This document shows positions 1-10,872 of a DNA stretch of 64,000 nt, piece after piece. The position numbers and the translations under genes were made by a program. Positions within the stretch are counted from its first letter, which is position 1. Every line of letters begins with the position of its first letter. A model generated the notes under the pieces. That model saw only the letters and a program-made list of their open reading frames with translations, did not search any database and was not told where the DNA came from. Source of the stretch: Coriaria nepalensis (taxonomy: Eukaryota; Streptophyta; Magnoliopsida; Cucurbitales; Coriariaceae); NCBI GenBank assembly GCA_027186245.1, contig CP114482.1, forward strand, positions 26,865,209 to 26,929,208. Reading direction: 5' to 3'.

Positions 1-2277
1 ATCATGTCAGTGAGTCTCTTCTAGTCATCAAATCATTTGAAAGCATTACGAACAAATTCTATTTTCGCTCTTTAAATGAGACTTTTGTGCATAACTTGCA
101 ATTGATCTATTTAAGCAAATTATCCTTTGTTATGCCTTGAAATCATGTCATTGAGTCTCTTTTAGTAATTAAATCATTTCAAAGAAATTCGAACGAAATC
201 TTTTTTCACACTTGAACCAATACATTCGTGCATAATTTGGAATGGATCTTTTGAAGGCAACTAGGCATTTGTATAGCCTGAAAATCATGTCATTGAGCCA
301 CTTTTAGTCAGTAAATCATTCGAAATCAATTCAGACGAATTCTATTTTCACATTTCAAACACGACTTTTGTGCAAGACATGCAATTGATCTATTGAAGGC
401 AATTATGCGTTTGTCTAGCCTTAAAATCATGTCATTGACTCTTCTCTAGTCATTAAATCAATTAAAAGTAATTCGAAAGATCTCTATTTTTTCGCGCTAC
501 AAACACGACTTTCGTTCAGAACTTCCAATTCTATAATTGAACCCAACTATGCATCTTTTTAGCCTTAAAATCATGTCATTGAGTCTCTTCTAGTCATCAA
601 ATCATTTGAAAGCATTACGAACAAATTCTATTTTTGCTCTTTAAACGAGACTTTTGTGCATAAGTTGCAATTGATCTATTTAAGCAAATTATGTTTTGTT
701 TAGCATTGAAATCATGTCCTTGAGTCTCTTTTAGTAATTAAATCATTTCAAAGAAATTCGAACGAAATCTTTTTTCGCACTTGAACCAATACTTTCGTGC
801 ATAATTTGCAATGGATCTTTTGAAGGCAACTTGGCATTTGTATAGCCTTAAAATCATGTTATTGAGTCACTTTTAGTCAATAAATCATTCGAAATCAATT
901 CAAACGAATTCTATTTTTGCATTTCGAACACGACTTTTGTGCAAAACATGCAATTGATCTATTGAAGGCAATTATGCGTTTGTCTAGCCTTCAAAATCAT
1001 GTCATTGAGTCTTCTCTAGGCATTAAATCAATTAAAAGTAATTCGAAAGATCTCTATTTTTTCGCGCTACAAACACGACTTCCGTTCAGAACTTCCAATT
1101 CTATAATTGAAGGCAACTATGACTCTTTTTAGCCTTAAAATCATGTCATTGAGTCTCTTCTAGTCATCAAATCATTTGAAAGCATTACGAACAAATTCTA
1201 TTTTCGCTCTTTCAACGAGACTTTTGTGCATAAGTTGCAATTGATCTATTTAAGCAAATTATCTTTTGTTTAGCCTTGAAATCATGTCATTGAGTCTCTT
1301 TTAGTAATTAAATCATTTCAAAGAAATTCGAACGAAATCTTTTTTCGCACTTGAACCAATACTTTCGTGCATAATTTGCAATGGATCTTTTGAAGGCAAC
1401 TAGGCATTTGTATAGCCTTAAAATCATGTTATTGAGTCACTTTTAGTCAGTAAATCATTCGAAATCAATTCAAACGAATTCTATTTTTGCATTTCAAACA
1501 CGACTTTTGTGCAAAACATGCAATTGATCTATTGAAGGCAATTATGCGTTTGTCAAGCCTTAAAATCATGTCATTGAGTCTTCTCTAGTCATTAAATCAA
1601 TTAAAAGTAATTCGAAAGATCCCTATTTTTTCGCCCTACAAACACGACTTTCGTTCTGAACTTCCAATTCAATAATTGAAGGCAACTAGGCATCTTTTTA
1701 GCCTTAAAATCATGTCATTGAGTCTCTTCTAGTCATCAAATCATTTGAAAGCATTACGAACAAATTCTATTTTCGCTCTATAAACGAGACTTTTAAGCAT
1801 AACTTGCAATTGATCTATTCAAGCAAATTATCCCTTGTTTAGCCTTGAAATCATTTCATTGAGTCTCTTTTAGTAATTAAATCACTTCAAAGAAATTTGA
1901 ACGAAATCTTTTTTCGCACCTGAACCAATACTTTCGTGCATAATTTGCAATGGATCTTTTGAAGGCAACTAGGCATTTGTATAGCCTTAAAATCATGTCG
2001 TTGAGTCACCTTTAGTCAGTAAATCATTCGAAATCAGTTCAAACGTATTCTATTTTTGCATTTCAAACACGACTTTTGTGCAAAACATACAATTGATCTA
2101 TTGAATGCAATTATGCGTTTGTCTAGCCTTAAAATCATGTCATTGAGTCCTCTCTAGTCATTAAATCAATTAAAAGTAATTCGAAAGAATTCTATTTTTT
2201 CGCGCTACAAACACGACTTTCGTTCAGAACTTCCAAGTCAATAATTGAAGGCAACTATGCATCTTTTTAGCCTTAAA

Positions 2278-2418
2278 ATCATGTCATTGAGTCTCTTCTA
2301 GTCATCAAATCATTTGAAAGCATTACGAACAAATTCTATTTTCGCTCTTTAAACGAGACTTTTGTGCATAACTTGCAATTGATCTATTTAAGCAAATTAT
2401 CCTTTGTTTAGCCTTGAA
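2278..2418. repeat. Monomer type A (141 bp), reference copy
   Basis: Type A is marked by TCTCTTCTAGTCATCAAATC near its start, by GAGACTTTTGTGCATAACTT in the middle and by TTTAGCCTTGAA at its end. Three main subtypes occur. A1 (GAAAGCATTACGAAC, CTCTTTAAACGAG) dominates 1-8392. A2 (TAAAACCATTACGAAC) appears from about 9140 and dominates 17-45 kb. A3 (GAAAGCATTTTGAAC, CTCTTCAATCGAG) first appears in full form near 17260 and is almost universal right of 57931. In A the step before the next B is TTGAAATC rather than TTAAAATC. Confidence 0.95.
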
Positions 2419-2560
2419 ATCATGTCATTGAGTCTCTTTTAGTAATTAAATCATTTCAAAGAAATTCGAACGATATCTTTTTTCGCACTTGAACCAATAC
2501 TTTCGTGCATAATTTGGAATGGATCTTTTGAAGGCAACTAGGCATTTGTATAGCCTTAAA
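2419..2560. repeat. Monomer type B (142 bp), reference copy
   Basis: Type B is marked by CTTTTAGTAATTAAATCATT near its start, by CAATGGATCTTTTGAAGGC in the second half and by GGCATTTGTATAGCCTT at its end. Two subtypes differ by linked changes. B1 has TTCGAACGAAATC with ACTTGAACCAATACTTTCG, and B2 has TTTAAACGAAATC with ACCTGAACCACGGCTTTTG. Only B1 is present left of about 9100; both alternate further right. A third class carries a D-like 3' end (ATGCATCTTTTTAGC) and is still followed by C. Confidence 0.95.
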
Positions 2561-2702
2561 ATCATGTCATTGAATCACTTTTAGTCAGTAAATCATTCGT
2601 AATCAATTCAAACGAATTCCATTTTCGCATTTCAAACACGACTCTTGTGCAAAACATGCAATTGATCTATTGAAGGCAATTATGCATTTGTCTAGCCTTA
2701 AA
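2561..2702. repeat. Monomer type C (142 bp), reference copy
   Basis: Type C is marked by CACTTTTAGTCAGTAAATC, by GCATTTCAAACACGACTTTT and by GTGCAAAACATGCAATTGAT. Its 3' part, ATTGAAGGCAATTATGCG followed by TTTGTYTAGCC, is among the most constant stretches in the window. The left domain mostly uses TGTCTAGCC and TTTTTGCATTTC, the rest mostly TGTTTAGCC and TTTTCGCATTTC. A TTTAGTGCAAAAC variant replaces TTTTGTGCAAAAC in many units between about 9.5 and 40 kb. Confidence 0.95.
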
Positions 2703-2846
2703 ATCATGTCATTGAGTCTTCTCTAGTAATTAAATCAATTAAAAGTAATTCAAAAGATCTCTATTTTTTCGCGCTACAAGCACGACTTTCGTTCAGAACT
2801 TCCAATTCAATAATTGAAGGCAACTCTGCATCTTTCTTGCCTTAAA
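2703..2846. repeat. Monomer type D (144 bp), reference copy
   Basis: Type D is marked by CTTCTCTAGTCATTAAATC, by CACGACTTTCGTTCAGAAC and by GGCAACTATGCATCTTTTT. It is 2 bp longer than C because of a longer T run (CTATTTTTTCGC). Subtype D1 (AGATCTCTATTTTTTCGCGCTAC) is limited to roughly 1-8392. Subtype D2 (AGAATTCTATTTTTTCGCACTTC) is first seen near 7730 and is the only form afterwards. Its 3' end reads either TTTTTAGCC or TTTTTCGCC, and these alternate in blocks. Hand alignment with C gives about 26 differences over 142 positions. Confidence 0.94.
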
Positions 2847-3415
2847 ATCATGTCATTGAGTCTCTTCTAGTCATCAAATCATTTGAAAGCATTTTGAACA
2901 AATTCTATTTTCCCTCTTTAAACGAGACATTTGTGCATAACTTGCAATTGATCTATTCAAGCAAATTATCCATTGTTTAGCCTTGAAATCACGTGATCGA
3001 GTCTCTTCTAGTAATTAAATCATTCCAAAGAAATTCAAACGCAGTCTTTTTTCGCACTTGAACCAATACTTTCGTGCATAATTTGGAATGGATCTTTTGA
3101 AGGCAACTAGGCATTTGTATAGCCTGAAAATAATGTGATTGAGCCACTTTTAGTCAGTAAATCATTCGAAATCAATTCAAACGAATTCTATTTTCGCATT
3201 TCAAACACAACTTTTGTGCAAGACATGCAATTGATCTATTGAAGGCAATTATGCATTTGTCTAGCCTTAAAATCATGTCATTGAGTCCTCTCTAGTCATT
3301 AAATCAATTAAAAGTAATTCGAAAGATCTCTATTTTTTCGCGCTACAAACACGACTTTCGTTCAGAACTTCCAATTCTATAATTGAAGGCAACTATGACT
3401 CTTTTTAGCCTTAAA

Positions 3416-3840
3416 ATCATGTCATTGAGTCTCTTCTAGTCATCAAATCATTTGAAAGCATTACGAACAAATTCTATTTTCGCTCTTTCAACGAGACTTT
3501 TGTGCATAAGTTGCAATTGATCTATTTAAGCAAATTATCTTTTGTTTAGCCTTGAAATCATGTCATTGAGTCTCTTTTAGTAATTAAATCATTTCAAAGA
3601 AATTCGAACGAAATCTTTTTTCGCACTTGAACCAATACTTTCGTGCATAATTTGCAATGGATCTTTTGAAGGCAACTAGGCATTTGTATAGCCCTAAAAT
3701 CATGTTATTGAGTCACTTTTAGTCAGTAAATCATTCAAAATCAATTCAAACGAATTCTATTTTTGCATTTCAAACACGACTTTTGTGCAAAACATGCAAT
3801 TGATCTATTGAAGGCAATTATGTGTTTGTCTAGCCTTAAA
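3416..3840. repeat. Trimeric unit A-B-C, D monomer missing
   Basis: This unit is 425 bp because C is followed directly by A at 3841, in exact monomer register. The whole D monomer (144 bp) is absent. The clean junction at the shared ATCATGTCATTGAGT block is what unequal exchange or slippage between neighbouring monomers would leave. The following A carries rare variants (TTGAGTTTCTTC and AATCGTTCGAAAGC). Confidence 0.93.
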
Positions 3841-6800
3841 ATCATGTCATTGAGTTTCTTCTAGTCATCAAATCGTTCGAAAGCATTACAAACAAATTCT
3901 ATTTTCGCTCTTTAAACGAGACTTTTGTGCATAACTTGCAATTGATCTATTTAAGCAAATTATCCTTTGTTTAGCCTTGAAATCATGTCATTGAGTCTCT
4001 TTTAGTAATTAAATCATTTCAAAGAAATTCGAACGAAATCTTTTTTCGCACTTGAACATATACTTTCGTGCATAATTTGCAATGGATCTTATGAAGGCGA
4101 CTAGGCATTTGTATAGCCTTAAAATCATGTCATTGAGTCACCTTTAGTCAGTAAATCATTCGAAATCAGTTCAAACGTATTCTATTTTTGCATTTCAAAC
4201 ACGACTTTTGTGCAAGACATGCAATTGATCTATTGAAGGCAATTATGTGTTTGTCTAGCCTTAAAATCATGTCATTGAGTCTTCTCTAGTCATTAAATCA
4301 ATTAAAAGTAATTCGAAAGATTTCTATTTTTTTGCGTTACAAACACGACTTTCGTTCTGAACTTCCAATTCAATAATTGAAGGCAACTATGCATCTTTTT
4401 AGCCTTAAAATCATGTCATTGAGTCTCTTCTAGTCATCAAATCATTTGAAAGCATTACGAACAAATTCTATTTTCGCTCTATAAACGAGACTTTTGTGCA
4501 TAACTCGCAATTGATCTATTTAAGCAAATTATCTTTTGTTTAGCCTTGAAATCATGTCATTGAGTCTCTTTTAGTAATTAAATCATTTCAAAGAAATTCG
4601 GACGAAATCTTTTTTCACACTTGAACCAATACTTTCGTGCATAATTTGGAATGGATCTTTTGAAGGCAACTAGGCATTTGTATAGCCTGAAAATAATGTC
4701 ATTGAGCCACTTTTAGTCAGTAAATCATTCGAAATCAATTCAAACGAATTCTATTTTCGCATTTCAAACACAACTTTTGTGCAAGACATGCAATTGATCT
4801 ATTGAAGGCAATTATGCATTTGTCTAGCCTTAAAATCATGTCATTGAGTCCTCTCTAGTCATTAAATCAATTAAAAGTAATTCGAAAGATCTCTATTTTT
4901 TTGCGCTACAAACACGACTTTCGTTCAGAACTTCCAATTCTATAATTGAAGGCAACTATGACTCTTTTTAGCCTTAAAATCATGTCATTGAGTCTCTTCT
5001 AGTCATCAAATCATTTGAAAGCATTACGAACAAATTCTATTTTCGCTCTTTCAACGAGACTTTTGTGCATAAGTTGCAATTGATCTATTTAAGCAAATTA
5101 TCTTTTGTTTAGCCTTGAAATCATGTCATTGAGTCTCTTTTAGTAATTAAATCATTTCAAAGAAATTCGAACGAAATCTTTTTTCGCACTTGAACCAATA
5201 CTTTCGTGCATAATTTGCAATGGATCTTTTGAAGGCAACTAGGCATTTGTATAGCCTTAAAATCATGTTATTGAGTCACTTTTAGTCAGTAAATCATTCA
5301 AAATCAATTCAAACGAATTCTATTTTTGCATTTCAAACACGACTTTTGTGCAAAACAAGCAATTGATCTATTGAAGGCAATTATGCGTTTGTCTAGCCTT
5401 AAAATCATGTCATTGAGTCTTCTCTAGTCATTAAATCAATTAAAAGTAATTCGAAAGATCCCTATTTTTTCGCCCTACAAACACGACTTTCGTTCTGAAC
5501 TTCCAATTCAATAATTGAAGGCAACTATGCATATTTTTAGCCTTAAAATCATGTCATTGAGTCTGTTCTAGTCATCAAATCATTCGAAAGCATTACAAAC
5601 AAATTCTATTTTCGCTCTTTAAACGAGACTTTTGTGCATAACTTGCAATTGATCTATTTAAGCAAATTATCCTTTGTTTAGCCTTGAAATCATGTCATTG
5701 AGTCTCTTTTAGTAATTAAATCATTTCAAAGAAATTCGAACGAAATCTTTTTTCGCACTTGAACATATACTTTCGTGCATAATTTGCAATGGATCTTTTG
5801 AAGGCGACAAGGCATTTGTATAGCTTTAAAATCATGTCATTGAGCCACTTTTAGTCAGTAAATCATTCGAAATCAATTCAAACGAATTCTATTTTTGCAT
5901 TTCAAACACGACTTTTGTGCAAGACATGCAATTGATCTATTGAAGGCAATTATGTGGTTGTCTAGCCTTAAAATCATGTCATTAAGTCTTCTCTAGTCAT
6001 TAAATCAATTAAAAGTAATTCGAAAGATTTCTATTTTTTCGCCCTACAAACACGACTTTCGTTCTGAACTTGCAATTCAATAATTGAAGGCAACTATGCA
6101 TGATTTTAGCCTTAAAATCATGTCATTGAGTCTCTTCTAGTCATCAAATCATTTGAAAGCATTACGAACAAATTCTATTTTCGCTCTATAAACGAGACTT
6201 TTAAGCATAACTTGCGATTGATCTATTCAAGCAAATTATCCCTTGTTTAGCCTTGAAATCATTTCATTGAGTCTCTTTTCGTAATTAAATCACTTCAAAG
6301 AAATTTGAACGAAATCTTTTTTCGCACCTGAACCAATACTTTCGTGCATAATTTGCAATGGATCTTTTGAAGGCGACTAGGCATTTGTATAGCTTTAAAA
6401 TCATGTCATTGAGCCACTTTTAGTCAGTAAATCATTCGGAATCAGTTCAAACGTATTCTATTTTTGCATTTCAAACACGACTTTTGTGCAAAACATACAA
6501 TTGATCTATTGAATGCAATTATGCGTTTGTCTAGCCTTAAAATCATGTCATTGACACTTCTCTAGTCATTAAATCAATTAAAAGTAATTCGAAAAATCTC
6601 TATTTTTTCGCGCTACAAACACGACTTTCGTTCAGAACTTCCAATTCAATAATTGAAGGCAACTATGCATCTTTTTAGCCTTAAAACCATGTCATTGAGT
6701 CTCTTCTAGTCTTCAAATCATTTGAAAGCATTACGAACAAATTCTATTTTCGCTCTATAAACGAGACTTTTGTGCATAACTCGCAATTGATCTATTTAAG

Positions 6801-8392
6801 CAAATTATCTTTTGTTTAGCCTTGAAATCATGTCATTGAGTCTCTTTTAGTAATTAAATCATTTCAACGAAATTCGAAGGAAATCTTTTTTCACACTTGA
6901 ACCAATACTTCCGTGCATAATTTGCAATGGATCTTTTGAAGGCAACTAGGCATTTGTATAGCCTTAAAATCATGTCATTGAGTCACTTTTAGTCAGTAAA
7001 TCATTCGAAATCAATTCAAACGAATTCTATTTTCGCATTTCAAACACGACTTTTGTGCAAGACATGCAATTGATCTATTGAAGGCAATTATGTGTTTGTC
7101 TAGCCTTAAAAACATGTCATTGAGTCTTCTCTAGTCATTAAATCAATTAAAAGTAATTCGAAGGATCTCTATTTTTTCGCGCTACAAACACGACTTTTGT
7201 TCAGAACTTCCAATTCAACCATTGAAGGCAACTATGCATCTTTTTAGCCTTAAAATCATGTCATTGAGTCTTTACTAGTCATCAAATCATTTGAAAGCAT
7301 TACAAACAAATTCTATTTCCACTCTTTAAACGAGACTTTTGTGCATAACTTGCAATTGATCTATTTAAGCAAATTATCTTTTGTTTAGCCTTGAAATGAT
7401 GTCATTGAGTCTCTTTTAGTAATTAAATCATTTCAAAGAAATTCGAACGAAATCTTTTTTCGCACTTGAACCAATACTTTCGTGCATAATTTGCAATGGA
7501 TCTTTTGAAGGCAACTAGGCATTTGTATAGCCTTAAAATCATGTCATTGAGTCACTTTTAGTCAGTAAATCATTCAAAATCAATTCAAACGAATTCTATT
7601 TTTGCATTTCAAACACGACTTTTGTGCAAAACATGCAATTGATCTATTGAAGGCAATTATGGGTTTGTTTAGCCTTAAAATCATGTCATTGAGTCTTCTC
7701 TAGTCATTAAATCAATTAAAAGTAATTCGAAAGAATTCTATTTTTTCGCACTTCAAAGACGACTTTTGTTCAGAACTTCCAATTCAACCATTGAAGGCAA
7801 CTATGCACCTTTTTAGCCTTAAAATCATGTCATTGAGTCTTTTCTAGTCATCAAATCATTTGAAAGCATTACGAACAAATTCTATTTTCACTCTTTAAAC
7901 GAGACTTTTGTGCATAACTCGCAATTGATCTATTAAAGCAAATTATCCATTGTTTAGCCTTGAAATTATGTGATCTAGTCTCTTCTAGTAATTAAATCAT
8001 TTCAAAGAAATTCGAACGAAATCTTTTTTCACACTTGAACCAATACTTTCGTGCATAATTTGGAATGGATCTTTTGAAGGCAACTAGGCATTTGTATAGC
8101 CTGAAAATAATGTGATTGAGCCACTTTTAGTCAGTAAATCATTCGAAATCAATTCAAACGAATTCTATTTTCGCATTTCAAACACAACTTTTGTGCAAGA
8201 CATGCAATTGATCTATTGAAGGCAATTATGCATTTGTCTAGCCTTAAAATCATGTCATTGAGTCCTCTCTAGTCATTAAATCAATTAAAAGTAATTCGAA
8301 AGATCTCTATTTTTTCGCGCTACAAACACGACTTTCGTTCAGAACTTCCAATTCTATAATTGAAGGCAACTATGACTCTTTTTAGCCTTAAA

Positions 8393-9103
8393 ATCATGTC
8401 ATTGAGTCTCTTCTAGTCATCAAATCATTTGAAAGCATTACAAACAAATTCTATTTCCACTCTTTAAACGAGACTTTTGTGCATAACTTGCAATTGATCT
8501 ATTTAAGCAAATTATCTTTTGTTTAGCCTTGAAATGATGTCATTGAGTCTCTTTTAGTAATTAAATCATTTCAAAGAAATTCGACCGAAATCTTTTTTCG
8601 CACTTGAACCAATACTTTCGTGCATAATTTGCAATGGATCTTTTGAAGGCAACTAGGCATTTGTATAGCCTTAAAATCATGTCATTGAGTCACTTTTAGT
8701 CAGTAAATCATTCAAAATCAATTCAAACGAATTCTATTTTTGCATTTCAAACACGACTTTTGTGCAAATCATGCAATTGATCTATTGAACGCAACTATGC
8801 GTTTGTATAGCCTTAAAATCATGTCATTGAGTCACTTTTAGTCAATAAATCATTCGAAATCAATTCAAACGATTTCTATTTTCGCATTTCAAACACGACT
8901 TTTGTGCAAAACATGCAATTGATCTATTGAAGGCAATTATGCGTTTGTTTAGCCTTAAAATCATGTCATTGAGTCTTCTCTAGTCATTAAATCAATTAAA
9001 AGTAATTCGAAAGAATTCTATTTTTTCGCACTTCAAAGACGACTTTCGTTCAGAAATTCTAATTCAACAATTGAAGGCAACTATGCATCTTTCTAGCCGT
9101 AAA
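8393..9103. repeat. Pentameric unit A-B-C/B-C-D, first copy
   Basis: This unit is 711 bp, one monomer longer than standard. Monomers are A 8393-8533, B 8534-8675, a chimeric C 8676-8817, C 8818-8959 and D 8960-9103. The chimera begins as C (CACTTTTAGTCAGTAAATC) but ends like B (TTTGTATAGCC), with TTGAACGCAACTATGCG at the switch. It fits a crossover between a B and a C monomer. It marks the border of the left domain. Confidence 0.93.
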
Positions 9104-9672
9104 ATCATGTCATTGAGTCTTTTCTAGTCATCAAATCATTTAAAACCATTATGAACAAATTCTATTTTCGCTCTTTAAATGAGACTTTTGTGCATAACTT
9201 GAAATTGATCTATTCAAGCAAATTATCCATTGTTTAGCCTTGAAATAATGTCATCGAGTCTCTTCTAGTAATTAAATCATTTCGAAGAAATTTAAACGAA
9301 ATCTTTTGTCGCACCTGAACCACGGCTTTTGTACATAATTTCCAAAGGATCTTTTGAAGGCAACTAGGCATTTGTATAGCCTTAAAATCATGTCATTGAG
9401 TCACTTTTAGTCAGTAAATCATTCAAAATCAATTCAAACGAATTCTATTTTCGCATTTCAAACACGACTTTAGTGCAAAACATGCAATTGATATATTGAA
9501 GGCAATTATGCGTTTGTTTAGCCTTAAAATCATGTCATTGAGTCTTCTCTAGTCATTAAATCAATTAAAAGTAATTCGAAAGAATTCTATTTTTTCGCAC
9601 TTCAAACACGACTTTCGTTCAGAACTTCCAATTCAACCATTGAAGGCAACTATGCATCTTTTTAGCCTTAAA

Positions 9673-10383
9673 ATCATGTCATTGAGTCTCTTCTAGTCAT
9701 CAAATCATTTGAAAGCATTACGAACAAATTCTATTTTCGCTCTTTAAACGAGACTTTTGTGCATAACTTGCAATTGATCTATTTAAGCAAATTATCCTTT
9801 GTTTAGCCTTGAAATCATGTCATTGAGTCTCTTTTAGTAATTAAATCATTTCAAAGAAATTCGAACGAAATCTTTTTTCGCACTTGAACCAATACTTTCG
9901 TGCATAATTTGCAATGGATCTTTTGAAGGCAACTAGGCATTTGTATAGCCTTAAAATCATGTCATTGAGTCACTTTTAGTCAGTAAATCATTCAAAATCA
10001 ATTCAAACGAATTCTATTTTTGCATTTCAAACACGACTTTTGTGCAAAACATGCAATTGATCTATTGAACGCAACTATGCGTTTGTATAGCCTTAAAATC
10101 ATGTCATTGAGTCACTTTTAGTCAATAAATCATTCGAAATCAATTCAAACGATTTCTATTTTCGCATTTCAAACACGACTTTTGTGCAAAACATGCAATT
10201 GATCTATTGAAGGCAATTATGCGTTTGTTTAGCCTTAAAATCATGTCATTGAGTCTTCTCTAGTCATTAAATCAGTTAAAAGTAATTCGAAAGAATTCTA
10301 TTTTTTCGCACTTCAAAGACGACTTTCGTTCAGAAATTCTAATTCAACAATTGAAGGCAACTATGCATCTTTCTAGCCTTAAA
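9673..10383. repeat. Pentameric unit A-B-C/B-C-D, second copy
   Basis: This second 711-bp unit lies 1,280 bp (9 monomers) after the first, with the same chimeric C/B monomer at 9956-10097 and the same TTGAACGCAACTATGCG switch. The shared rare junction shows that the two pentamers descend from one event, followed by duplication of a 4+5 monomer block. The A monomers of the two units differ (TTACAAAC with TTTCCACTC versus TTACGAAC with TTTTCGCTC), so some conversion followed. Confidence 0.92.
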
Positions 10384-10852
10384 ATCATGTCATTGAGTCT
10401 TTTCTAGTCATCAAATCATTTAAAACCATTATGACCAAATTCTATTTTCGCTCTTTAAATGAGACTTTTGTGCATAACTTGAAATTGATCTATTCAAGCA
10501 AATTATCCATTGTTTAGCCTTGAAATCATGTCATCGAGTCTCTTCTAGTAATTAAATCATTTCAAAGAAATTTAAACGAAATCTTTTTTCGCACCTGAAC
10601 CACGGCTTTTGTCCATAATTTCCAAAGGATATTTTGAAGGCAACTAGGCATTTGTATAGCCTTAAAATCATGTCATTGAGTCACTTTTAGTCAGTAAATC
10701 ATTCAAAATCAATTCAAACGAATTCTATTTTCGCATTTCAAACACGACTTTAGTGCAAAACATGCAATTGATATATTGAAGGCAATTATGCGTTTGTTTA
10801 GCCTTAAAATCATGTCATTGAGTCTTCTCTAGTCATTAAATCAATTAAAAGT

Positions 10853-10872
10853 AATTCGAAAGAATTCGAAAG
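10853..10872. repeat. 10-bp direct duplication inside a D monomer
   Basis: AATTCGAAAG occurs twice in direct tandem and is followed by AATTCTATT. Together with a 1-bp deletion in CTTTCGTCTGAAATTCC just downstream, it makes the unit that starts at 10384 578 bp instead of 569. This looks like a simple slippage duplication, and I saw it in no other unit. Confidence 0.9.

Larger units (their letters stand above)
2278..2846. repeat. Reference 569-bp HOR unit (A-B-C-D)
   Basis: This clean unit serves as the reference for the array. Its monomers are A 2278-2418 (141 bp), B 2419-2560 (142 bp), C 2561-2702 (142 bp) and D 2703-2846 (144 bp). Each boundary is set at the ATCATG that opens a monomer. The phase is arbitrary, since a tandem array has no natural start. 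All four monomers end in a variant of TAGCCTTAAA or TAGCCTTGAA immediately before the next ATCATG. The unit length modulo 3 is 2, so reading frames shift from unit to unit. Confidence 0.97.
1..8392. repeat. Left domain: A1-B1-C-D1 units
   Basis: HOR units start at 1, 570, 1140, 1709, 2278, 2847, 3416, 3841, 4410, 4979, 5548, 6117, 6686, 7255 and 7824. The domain is defined by D1 monomers with an AGATCTCT and CGCGCTAC signature, B1 as the only B subtype and C with TTTTTGCATTTC. Unit-to-unit divergence is visibly greater than in the right half. A marked D variant ending in ATGACTCTTTTTAGCC recurs in the units starting 570, 2847, 4410 and 7824. The rare TTTTAAGCATAACTTGC variant occurs only in the units at 1709 and 6117. 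These recurrences suggest older, partly erased super-HORs. No gene is present. Confidence 0.85.

Noticed and set aside
917..1132. Open reading frame of 71 codons on the plus strand
   Set aside because: It lies wholly in C and D monomers, and the same frame is broken in neighbouring units. The 569-bp period shifts frame each time, so it is a chance open frame in satellite DNA.
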